A DNA stretch of 64,000 nucleotides from Paraburkholderia phytofirmans PsJN (GTDB lineage: Bacteria; Pseudomonadota; Gammaproteobacteria; Burkholderiales; Burkholderiaceae), in assembly GCF_000020125.1 (NCBI RefSeq), contig NC_010681.1:620001-684000 (forward strand). Reading direction: 5' to 3'. Under the pieces are notes generated by a model. That model saw only the letters and a program-made list of their open reading frames with translations. It ran no database searches and was not told where the DNA came from. A program made the position numbers and the translations under genes. Of this stretch, positions 1-8,471 are shown piece after piece. Position 1 is the stretch's first letter. Each line of letters begins with the position of its first letter.

Positions 1-1022
1 ATCAACATGATCTGCAACGTCATGCGGCTCGAGGTCGAATCCCACACGGTGAGGCTGCTGCGGCCATCGAGCGAGGAGGGCATGATGAACGGAAACATCG
101 AGAAGCCCGCCGTCAGGATCACGCCGATGATCATCAGCGAGGTCGACAGAAAGGCGCTTTTCTCGAAGCGCGAGCGTGCAAGCAACGTGGCCAGCACGCC
201 GCCCACGAGACCCACTACCGGCGCGCTCACCATCCACGGATAGTTCGCGTAGTTGGTCAGCCACAGCCCCGGTGCGCCGATCACGTTCTTCATCAACGGA
301 TTGGCGACCATGTCGAGCGGCGGTGCGTCGATCACCTGGTAGCCGCCGATCATCGTGGCGATCAGCGCGCCGGCGATCAGGAACAGCACCACGGTCGCGA
401 ATGACGCAATTCGAAGCGCCAGCGAAGCGCGTTCGGCGACAATGTCGTCCGCTTTCATCTTGACGAAGGCGGCGCCGTGCGCGGCCAGCATCGAGACGCT
501 GACGAGGCCGCACAACACCGCGAACGGGTTGAGCAACTCGAAGAAGCCGCCGTGATACGTGACGCGCAGGTCGGTATCGAACGAGAACGGCACGCCTTGC
601 AACAGGTTGCCGAACGCGACGCCGAACACCAGTGCCGGCACGAAACCGCCGACGAACAGCGCCCAGTCCCATGCCGTACGCCAGCGCGGGTCTTCGCGTT
701 TGCTGCGATAGTCGAAGCCGACCGGCCGGAAGAACAGTGCGAACAGCACCAGCAGCATGGCGAAATAGAAGCCGGAGAACGACGCCGCGTACACCAGCGG
801 CCACGCCGCGAACATTGCGCCGCCCGCCGTGATGAGCCAGACCTGATTGCCTTCCCACGTCGCGCCTACCGTGTTCACGACAATGCGCCGCTCGGCGTCG
901 GTCTTGCCGATGAACGGCAGCAGAATCGCCGCGCCCATGTCGAAGCCGTCGGTGAGCGCGAAGCCGATCAGCAGCACGCCGATCAGCACCCACCAGATCA
1001 GTTTGAGGGTTGCGTAATCCAT
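1..1022 (-). CDS. cydB: Cytochrome bd ubiquinol oxidase subunit II (partial, 3' end outside window)
   Basis: Subunit II of the cytochrome bd quinol oxidase, an inner-membrane enzyme that reduces O2 at high affinity. About 340 residues are visible and the frame runs open to the window edge, so roughly 40 C-terminal residues of the usual ~380 are missing. The N-terminus begins [10 protein letters not shown] and contains the conserved [10 protein letters not shown] and [18 protein letters not shown] segments plus many hydrophobic helices. It starts 35 bases after the cydA stop codon and is clearly in the same operon. A CydX-like small subunit, if present, would lie beyond the edge. Confidence 0.95.
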   Translation of the reverse strand, partial: MDYATLKLIWWVLIGVLLIGFALTDGFDMGAAILLPFIGKTDAERRIVVNTVGATWEGNQVWLITAGGAMFAAWPLVYAASFSGFYFAMLLVLFALFFRPVGFDYRSKREDPRWRTAWDWALFVGGFVPALVFGVAFGNLLQGVPFSFDTDLRVTYHGGFFELLNPFAVLCGLVSVSMLAAHGAAFVKMKADDIVAERASLALRIASFATVVLFLIAGALIATMIGGYQVIDAPPLDMVANPLMKNVIGAPGLWLTNYANYPWMVSAPVVGLVGGVLATLLARSRFEKSAFLSTSLMIIGVILTAGFSMFPFIMPSSLDGRSSLTVWDSTSSRMTLQIML

Positions 1023-1057
1023 GATGATCTTTTCCCTTGAAACTTAGTGGCGGCGAA

Positions 1058-2650
1058 TCAGGCGGCCGTGTTGGTCGGCAGCGGCTGACTCAGCGGCTGT
1101 TGTTCGTGGTGGTAGCGGCCCGTGTGCAGCGACGAAGGTCCGAGCCGCGCGTACTTGAACATCAGCGTGATTTCGATGACGAACAGCACCGTGTAGAACA
1201 CCACGAAGCCCGCGATACTCAGATACAGGTCGTTCGGCGTCAGGCTCGAAGCCGACAGGTGGGTCGGCAAAATGCCCGCGATGGTCCATGGCTGACGGCC
1301 CACTTCAGCGACGATCCAGCCGAACTCCGCGGCGAGCCAGGGCAGCGGAATGGCCCACACGGCCCAGCGCAGGAACCAGCGGCGCTTCTCCAGCAACAGC
1401 GAGCGTTGCGCGCAGAACCAGAACGCCAGCACGAAGGTGGCGAGAAACAGAATGCCGAGGCCCACCATCAGCCGGAACGAGAAGAACACGGGTGCCACCG
1501 GCGGGATCGTTTTCTTCGCGGCCTGGGCGATCTGATCCGGCGTGGCGTCGGTGACGTTCGCGGTGAACTGCTTGAGCATCAGGCCGTAGCCGAGATCCTG
1601 CTTGTGCGCGTCGAAGGCGGCTTTGGCTTCGTCGGTGATGTCGCCTTGCTTCAGTTTCTGCAGGGCGGCGTAGGCCAGCATGCCGTTCTTGATGCGCACC
1701 TCGTTGTGCGCCATCAAATCCTTCAGACCGACCACGGGTTCATCGAGCGAACGGGTGGCGATAAGGCCGAGCGCGTACGGAATCCTGATAGCGTAATCGG
1801 TGCGCTCTTCCTTCTGATTCGGAATCCCGATGATCGTGAACGGAGCCGGCGCGGGCGCGGTTTCCCATTCGGATTCGATCGCCGCGAGTTTGACCTGCTG
1901 GACTTCGCCGGTGCGGTAGCCGGATTCGTCGCCGAGTACGATCACGCACAATGTGGATGCCAAACCAAAACCTGCGGCAATCGCGAACGAGCGCAACGCA
2001 AATTCAGTGTCGCGGCGCTTCAGCAAATACCACGACGACACGCCGAGCACGAACATCGACGCCGTCACATACCCGGCCGACACGGTATGCACGAACTTGA
2101 CCTGCGCAACCGGATTGAACAGCACGGAGAAGATGCTGTCGAGCTCCATGCGCATGGTCTGGTAGTTGAAGGTCGCGCCGACCGGATTGTTCATCCAGCC
2201 ATTGGCCACCAGAATCCATAGCGCCGACAGGTTCGAGCCGAGCGCGACGAGAAACGTGACGAACACGTGCTGGACCTTCGAGAGCCGCTTCCAGCCGAAG
2301 AAGAACAAGCCGACGAAGGTCGACTCGAGAAAGAACGCCATCAGGCCTTCCACGGCGAGCGGCACGCCGAAAATATCGCCGACATAGTGCGAGTAGTACG
2401 ACCAGTTGGTGCCGAACTGGAATTCCAGCGTGAGGCCGGTGGTTACGCCCATCGCAAAGTTGATGCCGAACAGCTTGCCCCAGAACTGGGTCATGTCCTT
2501 GTAGATCTGCTTGCCGGTCATCACATAGACCGACTCCATGATGACGAGCAACCAGGACAGGCCGAGCGTGAGCGGGACGAACAGAAAGTGGTAAAGCGCG
2601 GTGATGGCGAACTGGAGGCGCGACAGTTCTACGACTTCGCTAACGGGCAT
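1058..2650 (-). CDS. cydA: Cytochrome bd ubiquinol oxidase subunit I
   Basis: Heme-bearing subunit I of the bd quinol oxidase, 530 residues, close to the 522 of E. coli. The b595 ligand His lies in LSRLQFAITALYHFLF (His21). The b558 ligands are the His of FVHTVSAGY and the Met of FRLMVGLG. The quinol-binding loop carries the Lys and Glu of VKLAAIESEWET. A full-length segment between this loop and the Met ligand marks the long-Q-loop type, and GWIVAEVGRQPW is intact. I chose the ATG at 2650, preceded by AAGGTG at about eight bases, over an in-frame GTG three codons upstream. The start overlaps the end of cydP by 11 bases, implying translational coupling. Confidence 0.96.
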   Translation of the reverse strand: MPVSEVVELSRLQFAITALYHFLFVPLTLGLSWLLVIMESVYVMTGKQIYKDMTQFWGKLFGINFAMGVTTGLTLEFQFGTNWSYYSHYVGDIFGVPLAVEGLMAFFLESTFVGLFFFGWKRLSKVQHVFVTFLVALGSNLSALWILVANGWMNNPVGATFNYQTMRMELDSIFSVLFNPVAQVKFVHTVSAGYVTASMFVLGVSSWYLLKRRDTEFALRSFAIAAGFGLASTLCVIVLGDESGYRTGEVQQVKLAAIESEWETAPAPAPFTIIGIPNQKEERTDYAIRIPYALGLIATRSLDEPVVGLKDLMAHNEVRIKNGMLAYAALQKLKQGDITDEAKAAFDAHKQDLGYGLMLKQFTANVTDATPDQIAQAAKKTIPPVAPVFFSFRLMVGLGILFLATFVLAFWFCAQRSLLLEKRRWFLRWAVWAIPLPWLAAEFGWIVAEVGRQPWTIAGILPTHLSASSLTPNDLYLSIAGFVVFYTVLFVIEITLMFKYARLGPSSLHTGRYHHEQQPLSQPLPTNTAA

Positions 2651-2900
2651 GTTGATCACCTTGGGACGGATGCGAGGCAGGCACGGACAACAGCGCCTGC
2701 GCGACTTGCTCAGGCGGGAGCGACATATGCTCCGCCTGCGGATGATTGAAGAATGTGTATTTGAGCGCCATCAGCAGTACGAATTTGATGGCGAGGACGA
2801 TGGCGATATCCCGCGCCAGCGTCGGACCGCGCACCCAGCCATGGAACCGTTGACGCAGGCTCCGGCGGCGAGTGGTCTTGCGATTGAGGACTAGGGTCAT
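2640..2900 (-). CDS. cydP: Small membrane protein of the cyd operon (CydP-like)
   Basis: An 86-residue protein with a basic N-terminus (RKTTRRRSLRQR) and one hydrophobic helix around residues 32-50 (DIAIVLAIKFVLLMALKY). It sits directly upstream of cydA, overlapping its start. Size, single helix and position match the putative small oxidase subunit called CydP in beta- and gammaproteobacteria. The function in assembly or stability is inferred from context. No other family suggests itself. Confidence 0.75.
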   Translation of the reverse strand: MTLVLNRKTTRRRSLRQRFHGWVRGPTLARDIAIVLAIKFVLLMALKYTFFNHPQAEHMSLPPEQVAQALLSVPASHPSQGDQHAR

Positions 2901-3051
2901 GATCGGTAGAAGGCAACTTCACACCGGTGAATCCGGTTGGCGCCAGGCCGCCTGAGCGGTCTGACGAGTGCACCCCGATTCTAGGACTGGATCCTCGCGC
3001 GCAACCGCTCGGCGCTGCGGCATTGGGTCGCGAGACTTGCCCCGTTCAAGC

Positions 3052-3081
3052 AGTATTGCTATCTGGTTTGTGATACGTCAA
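3052..3081 (-). promoter_or_regulatory. Candidate sigma-70 promoter of the cydPAB operon
   Basis: On the minus strand TTGACG (3081-3076) and AATACT (3057-3052) are separated by 18 bases, about 145 bases upstream of cydP. The match is moderate (5/6 and 4/6). The -35 element also begins a poor FNR-like half-site, which I do not call. Confidence 0.35.
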
Positions 3082-3154
3082 GAAACGCGTTTGCCGCGCT
3101 CATGTTCGTGCGTCGAGGCGCTTGTGCGTGAAAACGCCGCGGCGTGGGCGAAAA

Positions 3155-3187
3155 AAAACCCGCCGTCTTGCGAGGGCGGGTTTTGGC
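3155..3187 (-). terminator. Rho-independent terminator of rpoH
   Basis: Read on the minus strand, a CCCGCC/GGCGGG stem with a loop of about ten bases is followed by a run of eight T. It lies about 50 bases after the rpoH stop codon. The A-rich left flank and TTTT on the other side make it potentially bidirectional. Confidence 0.85.
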
Positions 3188-3238
3188 GGCTTTGCTGCCG
3201 CGCGCCGGGCGAACCGGCATGCCGACAATCTTCAAGTT

Positions 3239-4174
3239 TTACGCGTATTCGGTCAGCGCACCGCGCATCTTCTTCATTGCGCTCGCCTCGATCTGCCGAA
3301 TACGTTCGGCGGACACGCCGAACTCGTCGGCCAGTTCGTGCAGCGTGGAGCCGCCCGAACCGTCGTCTTCCACCTTCAGCCAGCGTGCCTCGATGATGCG
3401 GCGGCTGCGGGCGTCAAGTGCGTCCAGCGCGCTCGCGATACCGTCGCTGTGCAGCTTGTCGCGCTGACGCGAAGCCAGCACGGCAGTCGGTTCGCTATGC
3501 GAGTCGGCCAGATAGGCGATCGGCGCGTACGCTTCTTCACCGTCTTCGACCTGACCTTCCAGCGCGATGTCGCCGCCGGAGAGGCGCGTTTCCATTTCGG
3601 AGACTTCTTCGCGCTTCACGTTCAATTCTTTGGCCAGATCGTCGATCTGGTCCGGCGTGAACGCGCCCAGCCCTTGCTTATGGCTGCGCAGATTGAAGAA
3701 CAGCTTGCGCTGCGCCTTGGTGGTGGCGACCTTCACCATCCGCCAGTTGCGCAGAATGTATTCGTGGATCTCAGCCTTGATCCAGTGCATGGCGTACGAC
3801 ACGAGGCGCACGTTCTGCTCCGGATCGAAGCGCTTCACGGCCTTCATCAGGCCGATGTTGCCTTCCTGGATCAGGTCGGCGTGCGGCAGTCCATAACCCA
3901 GATAGTTGCGCGCGATCGACACGACCAGCCGCAAGTGCGACAGCACGAGACGGCGCGCGGACTCGAGGTTGTCCTGCTCGCGAAATTCGGTGGCGAACTG
4001 GCGTTCTTCCGCCGGCGTCAGCATCGGAATCCGATTAACGGCCTGGATGTAGGCGTCGATATTGCCCAGTTGACCGGGCAGCAGCGAGGAATGCGAGAGC
4101 GCCAGTGCACCTGCCGAAGCGGCCTTAGCCGACGACGGGCTCAAAGTACTCGGAAGGGTCATTGCATGGCTCAC
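3239..4174 (-). CDS. rpoH: RNA polymerase heat-shock sigma factor, sigma-32
   Basis: Sigma factor directing RNA polymerase to heat-shock promoters; 311 residues. Region 2 spans roughly residues 75-145 (LVLSHLRLVV through MHWIKAEIHEYI). The RpoH box QRKLFFNLR at residues 155-163, diagnostic of sigma-32, is intact. The C-terminal helix-turn-helix of region 4 (TLHELADEFGVSAERIRQIE) is present. I chose the GTG at 4174 because AAAGGAG lies eight bases upstream and 311 residues is the usual size; an ATG nine codons upstream is also open. The promoter region carries a CIRCE operator and a sigma-E-like promoter, described separately. Confidence 0.97.
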   Translation of the reverse strand: MSHAMTLPSTLSPSSAKAASAGALALSHSSLLPGQLGNIDAYIQAVNRIPMLTPAEERQFATEFREQDNLESARRLVLSHLRLVVSIARNYLGYGLPHADLIQEGNIGLMKAVKRFDPEQNVRLVSYAMHWIKAEIHEYILRNWRMVKVATTKAQRKLFFNLRSHKQGLGAFTPDQIDDLAKELNVKREEVSEMETRLSGGDIALEGQVEDGEEAYAPIAYLADSHSEPTAVLASRQRDKLHSDGIASALDALDARSRRIIEARWLKVEDDGSGGSTLHELADEFGVSAERIRQIEASAMKKMRGALTEYA

Positions 4175-4236
4175 GTAGGAAACTCCTTTGGAATCAGACA
4201 AAAGCGTATTCAGGTAACGACTCCAGCGTTGGATGT

Positions 4237-4263
4237 TAGCACTCTGATTTGCCGAGTGCTAAT
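4237..4263 (-). promoter_or_regulatory. CIRCE element (HrcA operator) in the rpoH leader
   Basis: TTAGCACTC at 4237-4245, nine spacer bases, then GAGTGCTAA at 4255-4263: both arms match the CIRCE consensus exactly. CIRCE is the operator of the heat-shock repressor HrcA, best known upstream of groESL and dnaK. Here it lies 62 bases upstream of the rpoH GTG, so HrcA repression of the sigma-32 gene itself is inferred. No hrcA gene is in the window. Confidence 0.93.
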
Positions 4264-4266
4264 ACT

Positions 4267-4294
4267 TAGAGGGTGTAGGGGCATCCTAGTTCCG
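4267..4294 (-). promoter_or_regulatory. Candidate sigma-E (RpoE)-type promoter of rpoH
   Basis: On the minus strand GGAACTA (4294-4288), exactly 16 spacer bases, then TCTAA (4271-4267). This fits the extracytoplasmic sigma-E pattern (GGAACTT, 15-16 bases, TCTGA/TCAAA), which also drives rpoH P3 of E. coli. The predicted start, near 4260, falls inside the CIRCE element, the expected position for a repressor site. Confidence 0.55.
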
Positions 4295-4537
4295 CAAATT
4301 CCTATTGAAATTCACGTTTCAATAGCCATTAGACACATCCCTCGGTATTTTCAAGGGGCGCGTATCATTTACCTAACAAATCACCTTCATTGTCATAAAT
4401 GCCCGACTTTTGCTAATTTTGAAGTGACTAATTGCGGAAAGTCAGCTTTCTTCATACGATCCACCAAATTGAGATTGACCTTAGAATACGCAAAACAGTT
4501 AGAGATTGTTCAACGTTCGACTGAACTCGGGTGTTAG
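4295..4537. other. AT-rich divergent intergenic region, rpoH / pagL
   Basis: About 240 bases, noticeably AT-richer than the flanking genes, form the remainder of the divergent promoter region. Toward pagL there is a TTGACC at 4475-4480 with only a poor -10 (GTTAGA) 17 bases on. No RNA gene or repeat is evident. Confidence 0.5.
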
Positions 4538-5101
4538 ATGAACAACAAAAAGAATACTCTGCGTGGTCTGGCGCTAAAAATCACGGCTGGCGCCTTGCTG
4601 GTGGGCACTTCGGGATGGGCTTCGGCGGACCAGTTCGGCGTGCAGGTGGCCGGCGGTCTCGGCGATCGCCACGTCAAGAAGCTGGATCTTGCTTTCGTCT
4701 GGGATCCGGATCTGACCTGGTGGCAAATCGGCGACTGGCACTTCTCGCTGATCGGCGAAGCGCACGTGGCCTGGTGGCACACCAATGAAGGCAATGTGCA
4801 CGACAACATCGGCGAAGTCGGCGTGACGCCGATCATCCGCTTCATCAAGGGATCGGGCTCGATCCGCCCGTATGCCGAGCTTGGCGCGGGCATCCGGTTG
4901 CTGTCGAGTCCCCGGATTTCTTCGACCTTCACACTGGGCAGTGCGTTCCAGTTCGCCGACATGGCCGGCGTTGGCATGCAGTTCGGGAGCCACCAGCAGT
5001 ACCAGGCGGGCTACCGCTTCCAGCATGTTTCCAATGGCGGTATCAAAGAGCCGAATCCTGGTATAAATTTCCACCAGCTATATCTGCAATACAACTTCTG
5101 A
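4538..5101 (+). CDS. pagL: Lipid A 3-O-deacylase, outer membrane
   Basis: PagL-family outer-membrane beta-barrel that removes the 3-linked acyl chain from lipid A, altering endotoxicity and polymyxin sensitivity. 187 residues, with a Sec signal peptide ending at about residue 30 (GTSGWASA). Amphipathic strands follow and the C-terminus ends in aromatic Phe (YLQYNF), as in barrel proteins. The catalytic His-x-Ser-Asn motif is at His163-Ser165 (RFQHVSNGG). It is divergent from rpoH and could share the stress-responsive intergenic region. No lipid A partner genes are adjacent. Confidence 0.9.
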   Translation: MNNKKNTLRGLALKITAGALLVGTSGWASADQFGVQVAGGLGDRHVKKLDLAFVWDPDLTWWQIGDWHFSLIGEAHVAWWHTNEGNVHDNIGEVGVTPIIRFIKGSGSIRPYAELGAGIRLLSSPRISSTFTLGSAFQFADMAGVGMQFGSHQQYQAGYRFQHVSNGGIKEPNPGINFHQLYLQYNF

Positions 5102-5143
5102 CAACCGTGGCCACGTCGGCTCACCGGTGCGAGGGGCTGAGCG

Positions 5144-5527
5144 ATGGCGGCAAAGATAATCGAAGCGGTTCGCGAGCTCGAGCGAGAGCGCTTTCGTGCG
5201 ATGGTCGACGGCGACGGGCCATCGCTCGATGCCCTGATCGCGGACAACGTGAGCTACGTTCATACGAACGGCAAACGGGAGACGAAACGGCAGTTCATCG
5301 ATGGGATCACCGCGGGCCGCCGCCGCTATCGGCAGATCGAGATCCAGTCGCAGGAGGTGCTGCCAGTCGGGCGCGAGACCTGCGTGGTGAGCGGGCGCGC
5401 GCTGATCGAAATGGAGGCGAACAACGGGGCGCTGCTGTTTCCGATCGCCTACACGGCGATTCATACGCTGGAAGACGGCCGTTGGCGCCTGATTGCCTGG
5501 CAGGCCACGCGTTGCGCAATCGAGTGA
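5144..5527 (+). CDS. NTF2-like / SnoaL-like domain protein (DUF4440 type)
   Basis: A 127-residue single-domain protein with the alpha+beta cone fold signature of the NTF2-like superfamily. An N-terminal helix (VRELERERFRAMVDGD) precedes LDALIADNVSYVHTNG and the beta-sheet half ends LEDGRWRLIAWQAT. GAGGGG stands eight bases before the ATG. It follows pagL by 42 bases and may be cotranscribed. The superfamily spans enzymes and ligand-binding proteins, so no substrate can be assigned. Confidence 0.75.
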   Translation: MAAKIIEAVRELERERFRAMVDGDGPSLDALIADNVSYVHTNGKRETKRQFIDGITAGRRRYRQIEIQSQEVLPVGRETCVVSGRALIEMEANNGALLFPIAYTAIHTLEDGRWRLIAWQATRCAIE

Positions 5528-5653
5528 GCCTTTTGAGCTCACGCTGTCCGGACCGGCTGCGCCTTGTGAGCGGGCCGTTCGGGTTGACGCAAGCGCACGG
5601 GTAGCGTGCTCGTGCGTCGTGTTTGCGTTGGTTTTGTCAGCTCGGCATGATTC

Positions 5654-6763
5654 TCAGGCAGCCACGCTCTCCTGATCCACACCGCTCCATTCGTGACGAT
5701 CCGCCGCGCCAGTTTCGGCCGCTATGGGCTCTTGCGCCGCGACGCCTTGTCGCTCCGCGTTCTTCGCCCGCATCATCGCCTCGCCCGCATACGGATGCCG
5801 CGGATGCACCGGCAGCTGATTGCAGCGCTCTACCACGCGCCGGACCGCCTCCATATTCGAGAAATCGAGCCCAGTATCGACGCCTTGCGCAGCCAGATTC
5901 ATTGCCAGCGCGACGAGATCGACGTTGCCGGTGCGCTCGCCGTTGCCGAACAGGCAGCCTTCGACGCGGTCCGCGCCAGCCAGCAGCGCCAGTTCCGCGG
6001 CGGCCACAGCGGTGCCGCGATCGTTGTGCGGATGCACCGACAGCACAATGCTGTCGCGATAGCCGAGATTGCGGTGCATCCATTCGATCTGATCGGCGAA
6101 CACATTCGGTGTCGCCGCTTCCACGCTCGCGGGCAGGTTGACGATCATTTTGTGATCGCGCGTCGGCCGCCACGTCTGCGCGACCGCGTCGCACACCTCG
6201 CGTGCAAACGGCAATTCGGTGGCATTGAACGTTTCCGGCGAGTACTGGAAAGTCCAGTGCGTGCCGGGGCGCGCCTGCGCATGCTCCTTGATGATTTGCG
6301 TGCCGTGCACGGCCAGCGCCTTGATCTCGGCCTTCGTCTGGTTGAACACGATCCGCCGGAACGACGGGCAGATCGCGTTGTACAAGTGCACGATGGCGCG
6401 CGGCGCGCCTTCCAGCGCCTCGAACGTGCGCGCAATCAGTTCCGCGCGCGACGGCATGAACACCTCGATGGTCACGTCGTCTGGAATGCGTTTCTCCTCG
6501 ATCAGCTTGCGGACGAAATCGAAATCCATTTGCGATGCCGACGGATAGCCGACCTCGATCTCCTTGAAACCGATCGCCACCAGCATCTCGAAGAACTCGA
6601 GCTTTTGCGCGGCGTTCATTGGCTCGATCAGCGCCTGATTGCCGTCGCGCAGATCGGTGCTCATCCAGACCGGCGTCTGGTCGATCGTGCGGCTCGGCCA
6701 TTTGCGGCCGGTCAGACGGACGGCGGGGAAGGGGCGGTATTTCTCAGCGGGGTTTTGCAACAT
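5654..6763 (-). CDS. leuA: 2-isopropylmalate synthase, C-terminally truncated
   Basis: The catalytic TIM barrel of the long (Corynebacterium-type) 2-isopropylmalate synthase, which condenses 3-methyl-2-oxobutanoate with acetyl-CoA in leucine synthesis. STDLRDGNQ at 35-43, SVHPHNDRG at 242-250 and GNGERTGN at 273-280 supply the metal and substrate residues. Similarity holds to about residue 327 (HPRHPYAGE). Then, instead of the expected continuation and the ~200-residue C-terminal regulatory domain, an Ala-rich 41-residue tail runs to a stop. The length is 369 against about 560-570. No remnant of the missing domain follows. It may be a pseudogene or a feedback-deregulated variant. Confidence 0.8.
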   Translation of the reverse strand: MLQNPAEKYRPFPAVRLTGRKWPSRTIDQTPVWMSTDLRDGNQALIEPMNAAQKLEFFEMLVAIGFKEIEVGYPSASQMDFDFVRKLIEEKRIPDDVTIEVFMPSRAELIARTFEALEGAPRAIVHLYNAICPSFRRIVFNQTKAEIKALAVHGTQIIKEHAQARPGTHWTFQYSPETFNATELPFAREVCDAVAQTWRPTRDHKMIVNLPASVEAATPNVFADQIEWMHRNLGYRDSIVLSVHPHNDRGTAVAAAELALLAGADRVEGCLFGNGERTGNVDLVALAMNLAAQGVDTGLDFSNMEAVRRVVERCNQLPVHPRHPYAGEAMMRAKNAERQGVAAQEPIAAETGAADRHEWSGVDQESVAA

Positions 6764-6938
6764 GGTGAGCCTCGTTCGTTGTGTCGTTTGCGAAAGGGTG
6801 TGGCCGGGAGCGGTTGGCGGACTGCCACGGATGCACGGTCCGCCAGCCGGTGGCTAGCGGCAACAACGAACGGGCGCGAACGAACGGCGTCATGGTGACG
6901 GCGAAAACGGACGTGGTTAAAGCCCATGCGACGTGCAT
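6744..6938 (-). CDS. Possible upstream (leader) ORF overlapping the leuA start
   Basis: A 64-codon frame beginning [12 protein letters not shown] with a good ribosome site (GAGG, six bases before the ATG). It ends 20 bases inside leuA, in another frame. The peptide contains three Trp and a SLLPL stretch; it resembles no family I know. Position and overlap suggest a leader peptide or translational-coupling ORF, but it may be fortuitous. Confidence 0.3.
   Translation of the reverse strand: MHVAWALTTSVFAVTMTPFVRARSLLPLATGWRTVHPWQSANRSRPHPFANDTTNEAHHVAKPR
6815..6843 (-). other. Hairpin in the leuA leader
   Basis: GGCGGAC (6815-6821) and GTCCGCC (6837-6843) form a perfect seven-base-pair stem with a 15-base loop inside the leader ORF. 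No T-run follows, so it is not a simple terminator. Confidence 0.35.
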
Positions 6939-7271
6939 TTGATCCTCGCGCTTCGTCCGCGCGGTAAACGGACGAATGCAAACGACTACAGGTTGTGAAG
7001 AACTACGCTTTGGGGGTGCGACAGGAACGGAAACAGCGGAACTGCCGGAGAGACCGCGCTTTTGAGCAACCTGAGCTGCCAAACGCGCGGCGCTACGCCT
7101 GACTTACGCTAGACGTAGCGATAGGGGCCGCGCTAGGCGGCCGGAGGTAATTCGGAGGGTGTTCGGAAGGGAACGCATGGGTCTAATGTATGACGCCGCG
7201 TTGCGGCGTGTCAACCCGCGCGGGTCGCGGCGGGCGACGGCAAACGCGCCGCAGCGCCTGCGCCGTGGCCG
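6939..7271. other. Intergenic region, ybiB end to leuA leader
   Basis: About 330 bases without a convincing gene. It contains a short inverted repeat CGCTA-gacg-TAGCG at 7107-7120. Near 7192-7209 there is a compact hairpin (ACGCCGC-gtt-GCGGCGT) that could help end ybiB transcription but lacks a T-run. Confidence 0.4.
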
Positions 7272-8243
7272 TTACACGGGCATTCTTGCGACGTCCACGA
7301 TCAGTTCGACCTGCCGTTCGATCGCGCTCGGCACGGGCGCTTCGCCGCGCAATACGGCGCTGATCCAGCCGGCCGTCGTCGGCGCATCTTTGGCTTCGGG
7401 CAAGTCCACTTCCGGCGCATCGGGCGACGAGCGCTCATGCGGTACGCGCGTCTCGCAGACACCGTCGTGCAACCAGTCGACCTGCACCTGGCGGCGTGTA
7501 TCGGCCACCGCTTCACCTTCGGTGCCGCGTGCAAGCAATGCGCCGCCGGCGGCCGCGTCCGGATGCGTGTTGAACAATTGCGTCAGGCTGTCGCGATACG
7601 GCGGGTGCGTATAGTTGACGAGGCGCAAACCCGCGGGCGCGAACGGCTGCAGAATTTTCACCAGCGTGTGCGTCGAGTTGCGCACGCCCATGCGCCGGCG
7701 CAGCGCAAGCAGGCGTGCGAGCTTCGGCGCGAGCACGTCGATTGGCGCGAACGCAAGGCGGTGCTCGGCGAGACCGTCTTCGATATCGGCGTGCGATCGC
7801 GCGTGCGGAATCTGCAGATGCGTGAAGATTTCCGCGCTTGTCACGCGGCCTGGATCTTCGGTGACGCCGTGCACCAGCACCGGCACGCCTTCGCGCGCCA
7901 GCAGCAGGGCGAGCAGCGGCACCAGGTTTGGCTGTTTGCGAGCGCCGTTGTAGCTCGGTATGGACACCGGCCGGAACGTGCCGTGCGGCAAATGAACCGG
8001 CTCGAAGGACGCATGCGCGCCGGCCAGCATCGCCGCGAGCTCGTCGGCGGTTTCGCCCTTCACGCGGTACGCGAGCAGCACCGCGCCGAGTTCGAGTTCG
8101 GCCACGCGGCCGTCGAGCATGGCGGTGTAGAGCGTGCGCGTATCGTCGGCGGTCAGCGCGCGGGCGCCGTTCGGGCCGCGGCCGATTTCCTTGATGAAGC
8201 GGGCGCAGGGGAAGGGGTTGGCGGTGTCGGCGGAGTCGGTCAT
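7272..8243 (-). CDS. ybiB: YbiB family DNA-binding protein (TrpD2-like fold)
   Basis: 323 residues with the fold of anthranilate phosphoribosyltransferase (TrpD). The family member YbiB binds DNA without sequence preference and is linked to the SOS response in E. coli. Landmarks are [16 protein letters not shown] near the N-terminus, [17 protein letters not shown], and [18 protein letters not shown]. The canonical phosphoribosyltransferase glycine motif is not retained. I chose the ATG at 8243, since the sequence upstream is Arg-rich and unlike the family. No strong ribosome site is visible. Confidence 0.85.
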   Translation of the reverse strand: MTDSADTANPFPCARFIKEIGRGPNGARALTADDTRTLYTAMLDGRVAELELGAVLLAYRVKGETADELAAMLAGAHASFEPVHLPHGTFRPVSIPSYNGARKQPNLVPLLALLLAREGVPVLVHGVTEDPGRVTSAEIFTHLQIPHARSHADIEDGLAEHRLAFAPIDVLAPKLARLLALRRRMGVRNSTHTLVKILQPFAPAGLRLVNYTHPPYRDSLTQLFNTHPDAAAGGALLARGTEGEAVADTRRQVQVDWLHDGVCETRVPHERSSPDAPEVDLPEAKDAPTTAGWISAVLRGEAPVPSAIERQVELIVDVARMPV

Positions 8244-8471
8244 CGGGCGCAGTGGGACGTGTCGGCGTGCCGCTTCAAAGCGGTTGGCCAAGCTATTCAA
8301 GGGACGCTGTTGAGTGTGAGTATCGCATCTATGGCGATCCCGCGAGACCCCGCGCCCGCGGCGGCGGCCTTGCCGGTCCATGCCGAACTGATGCGCGTGG
8401 CCCTTTGTCGCGCGTTACACTCGACGTTTTATCGCCGCGCTGGCGGCACACATCAAATAACGGAGAACGGG

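Noticed and set aside
3068..3081. FNR/ANR site in the cyd operon promoter (TTGACGTATCACAA)
   Set aside because: The left half matches but the right half matches only three of five positions; too weak to call.
6815..6843. Terminator/attenuator before leuA
   Set aside because: The stem is good but no T-run follows and no clear antiterminator pairing was found; kept only as a hairpin.
7437..8471. Apparent 345-residue N-terminal extension of the FAH-family hydrolase
   Set aside because: It lies antisense to ybiB, has shadow composition, and the ATG at 8472 has a good ribosome site.
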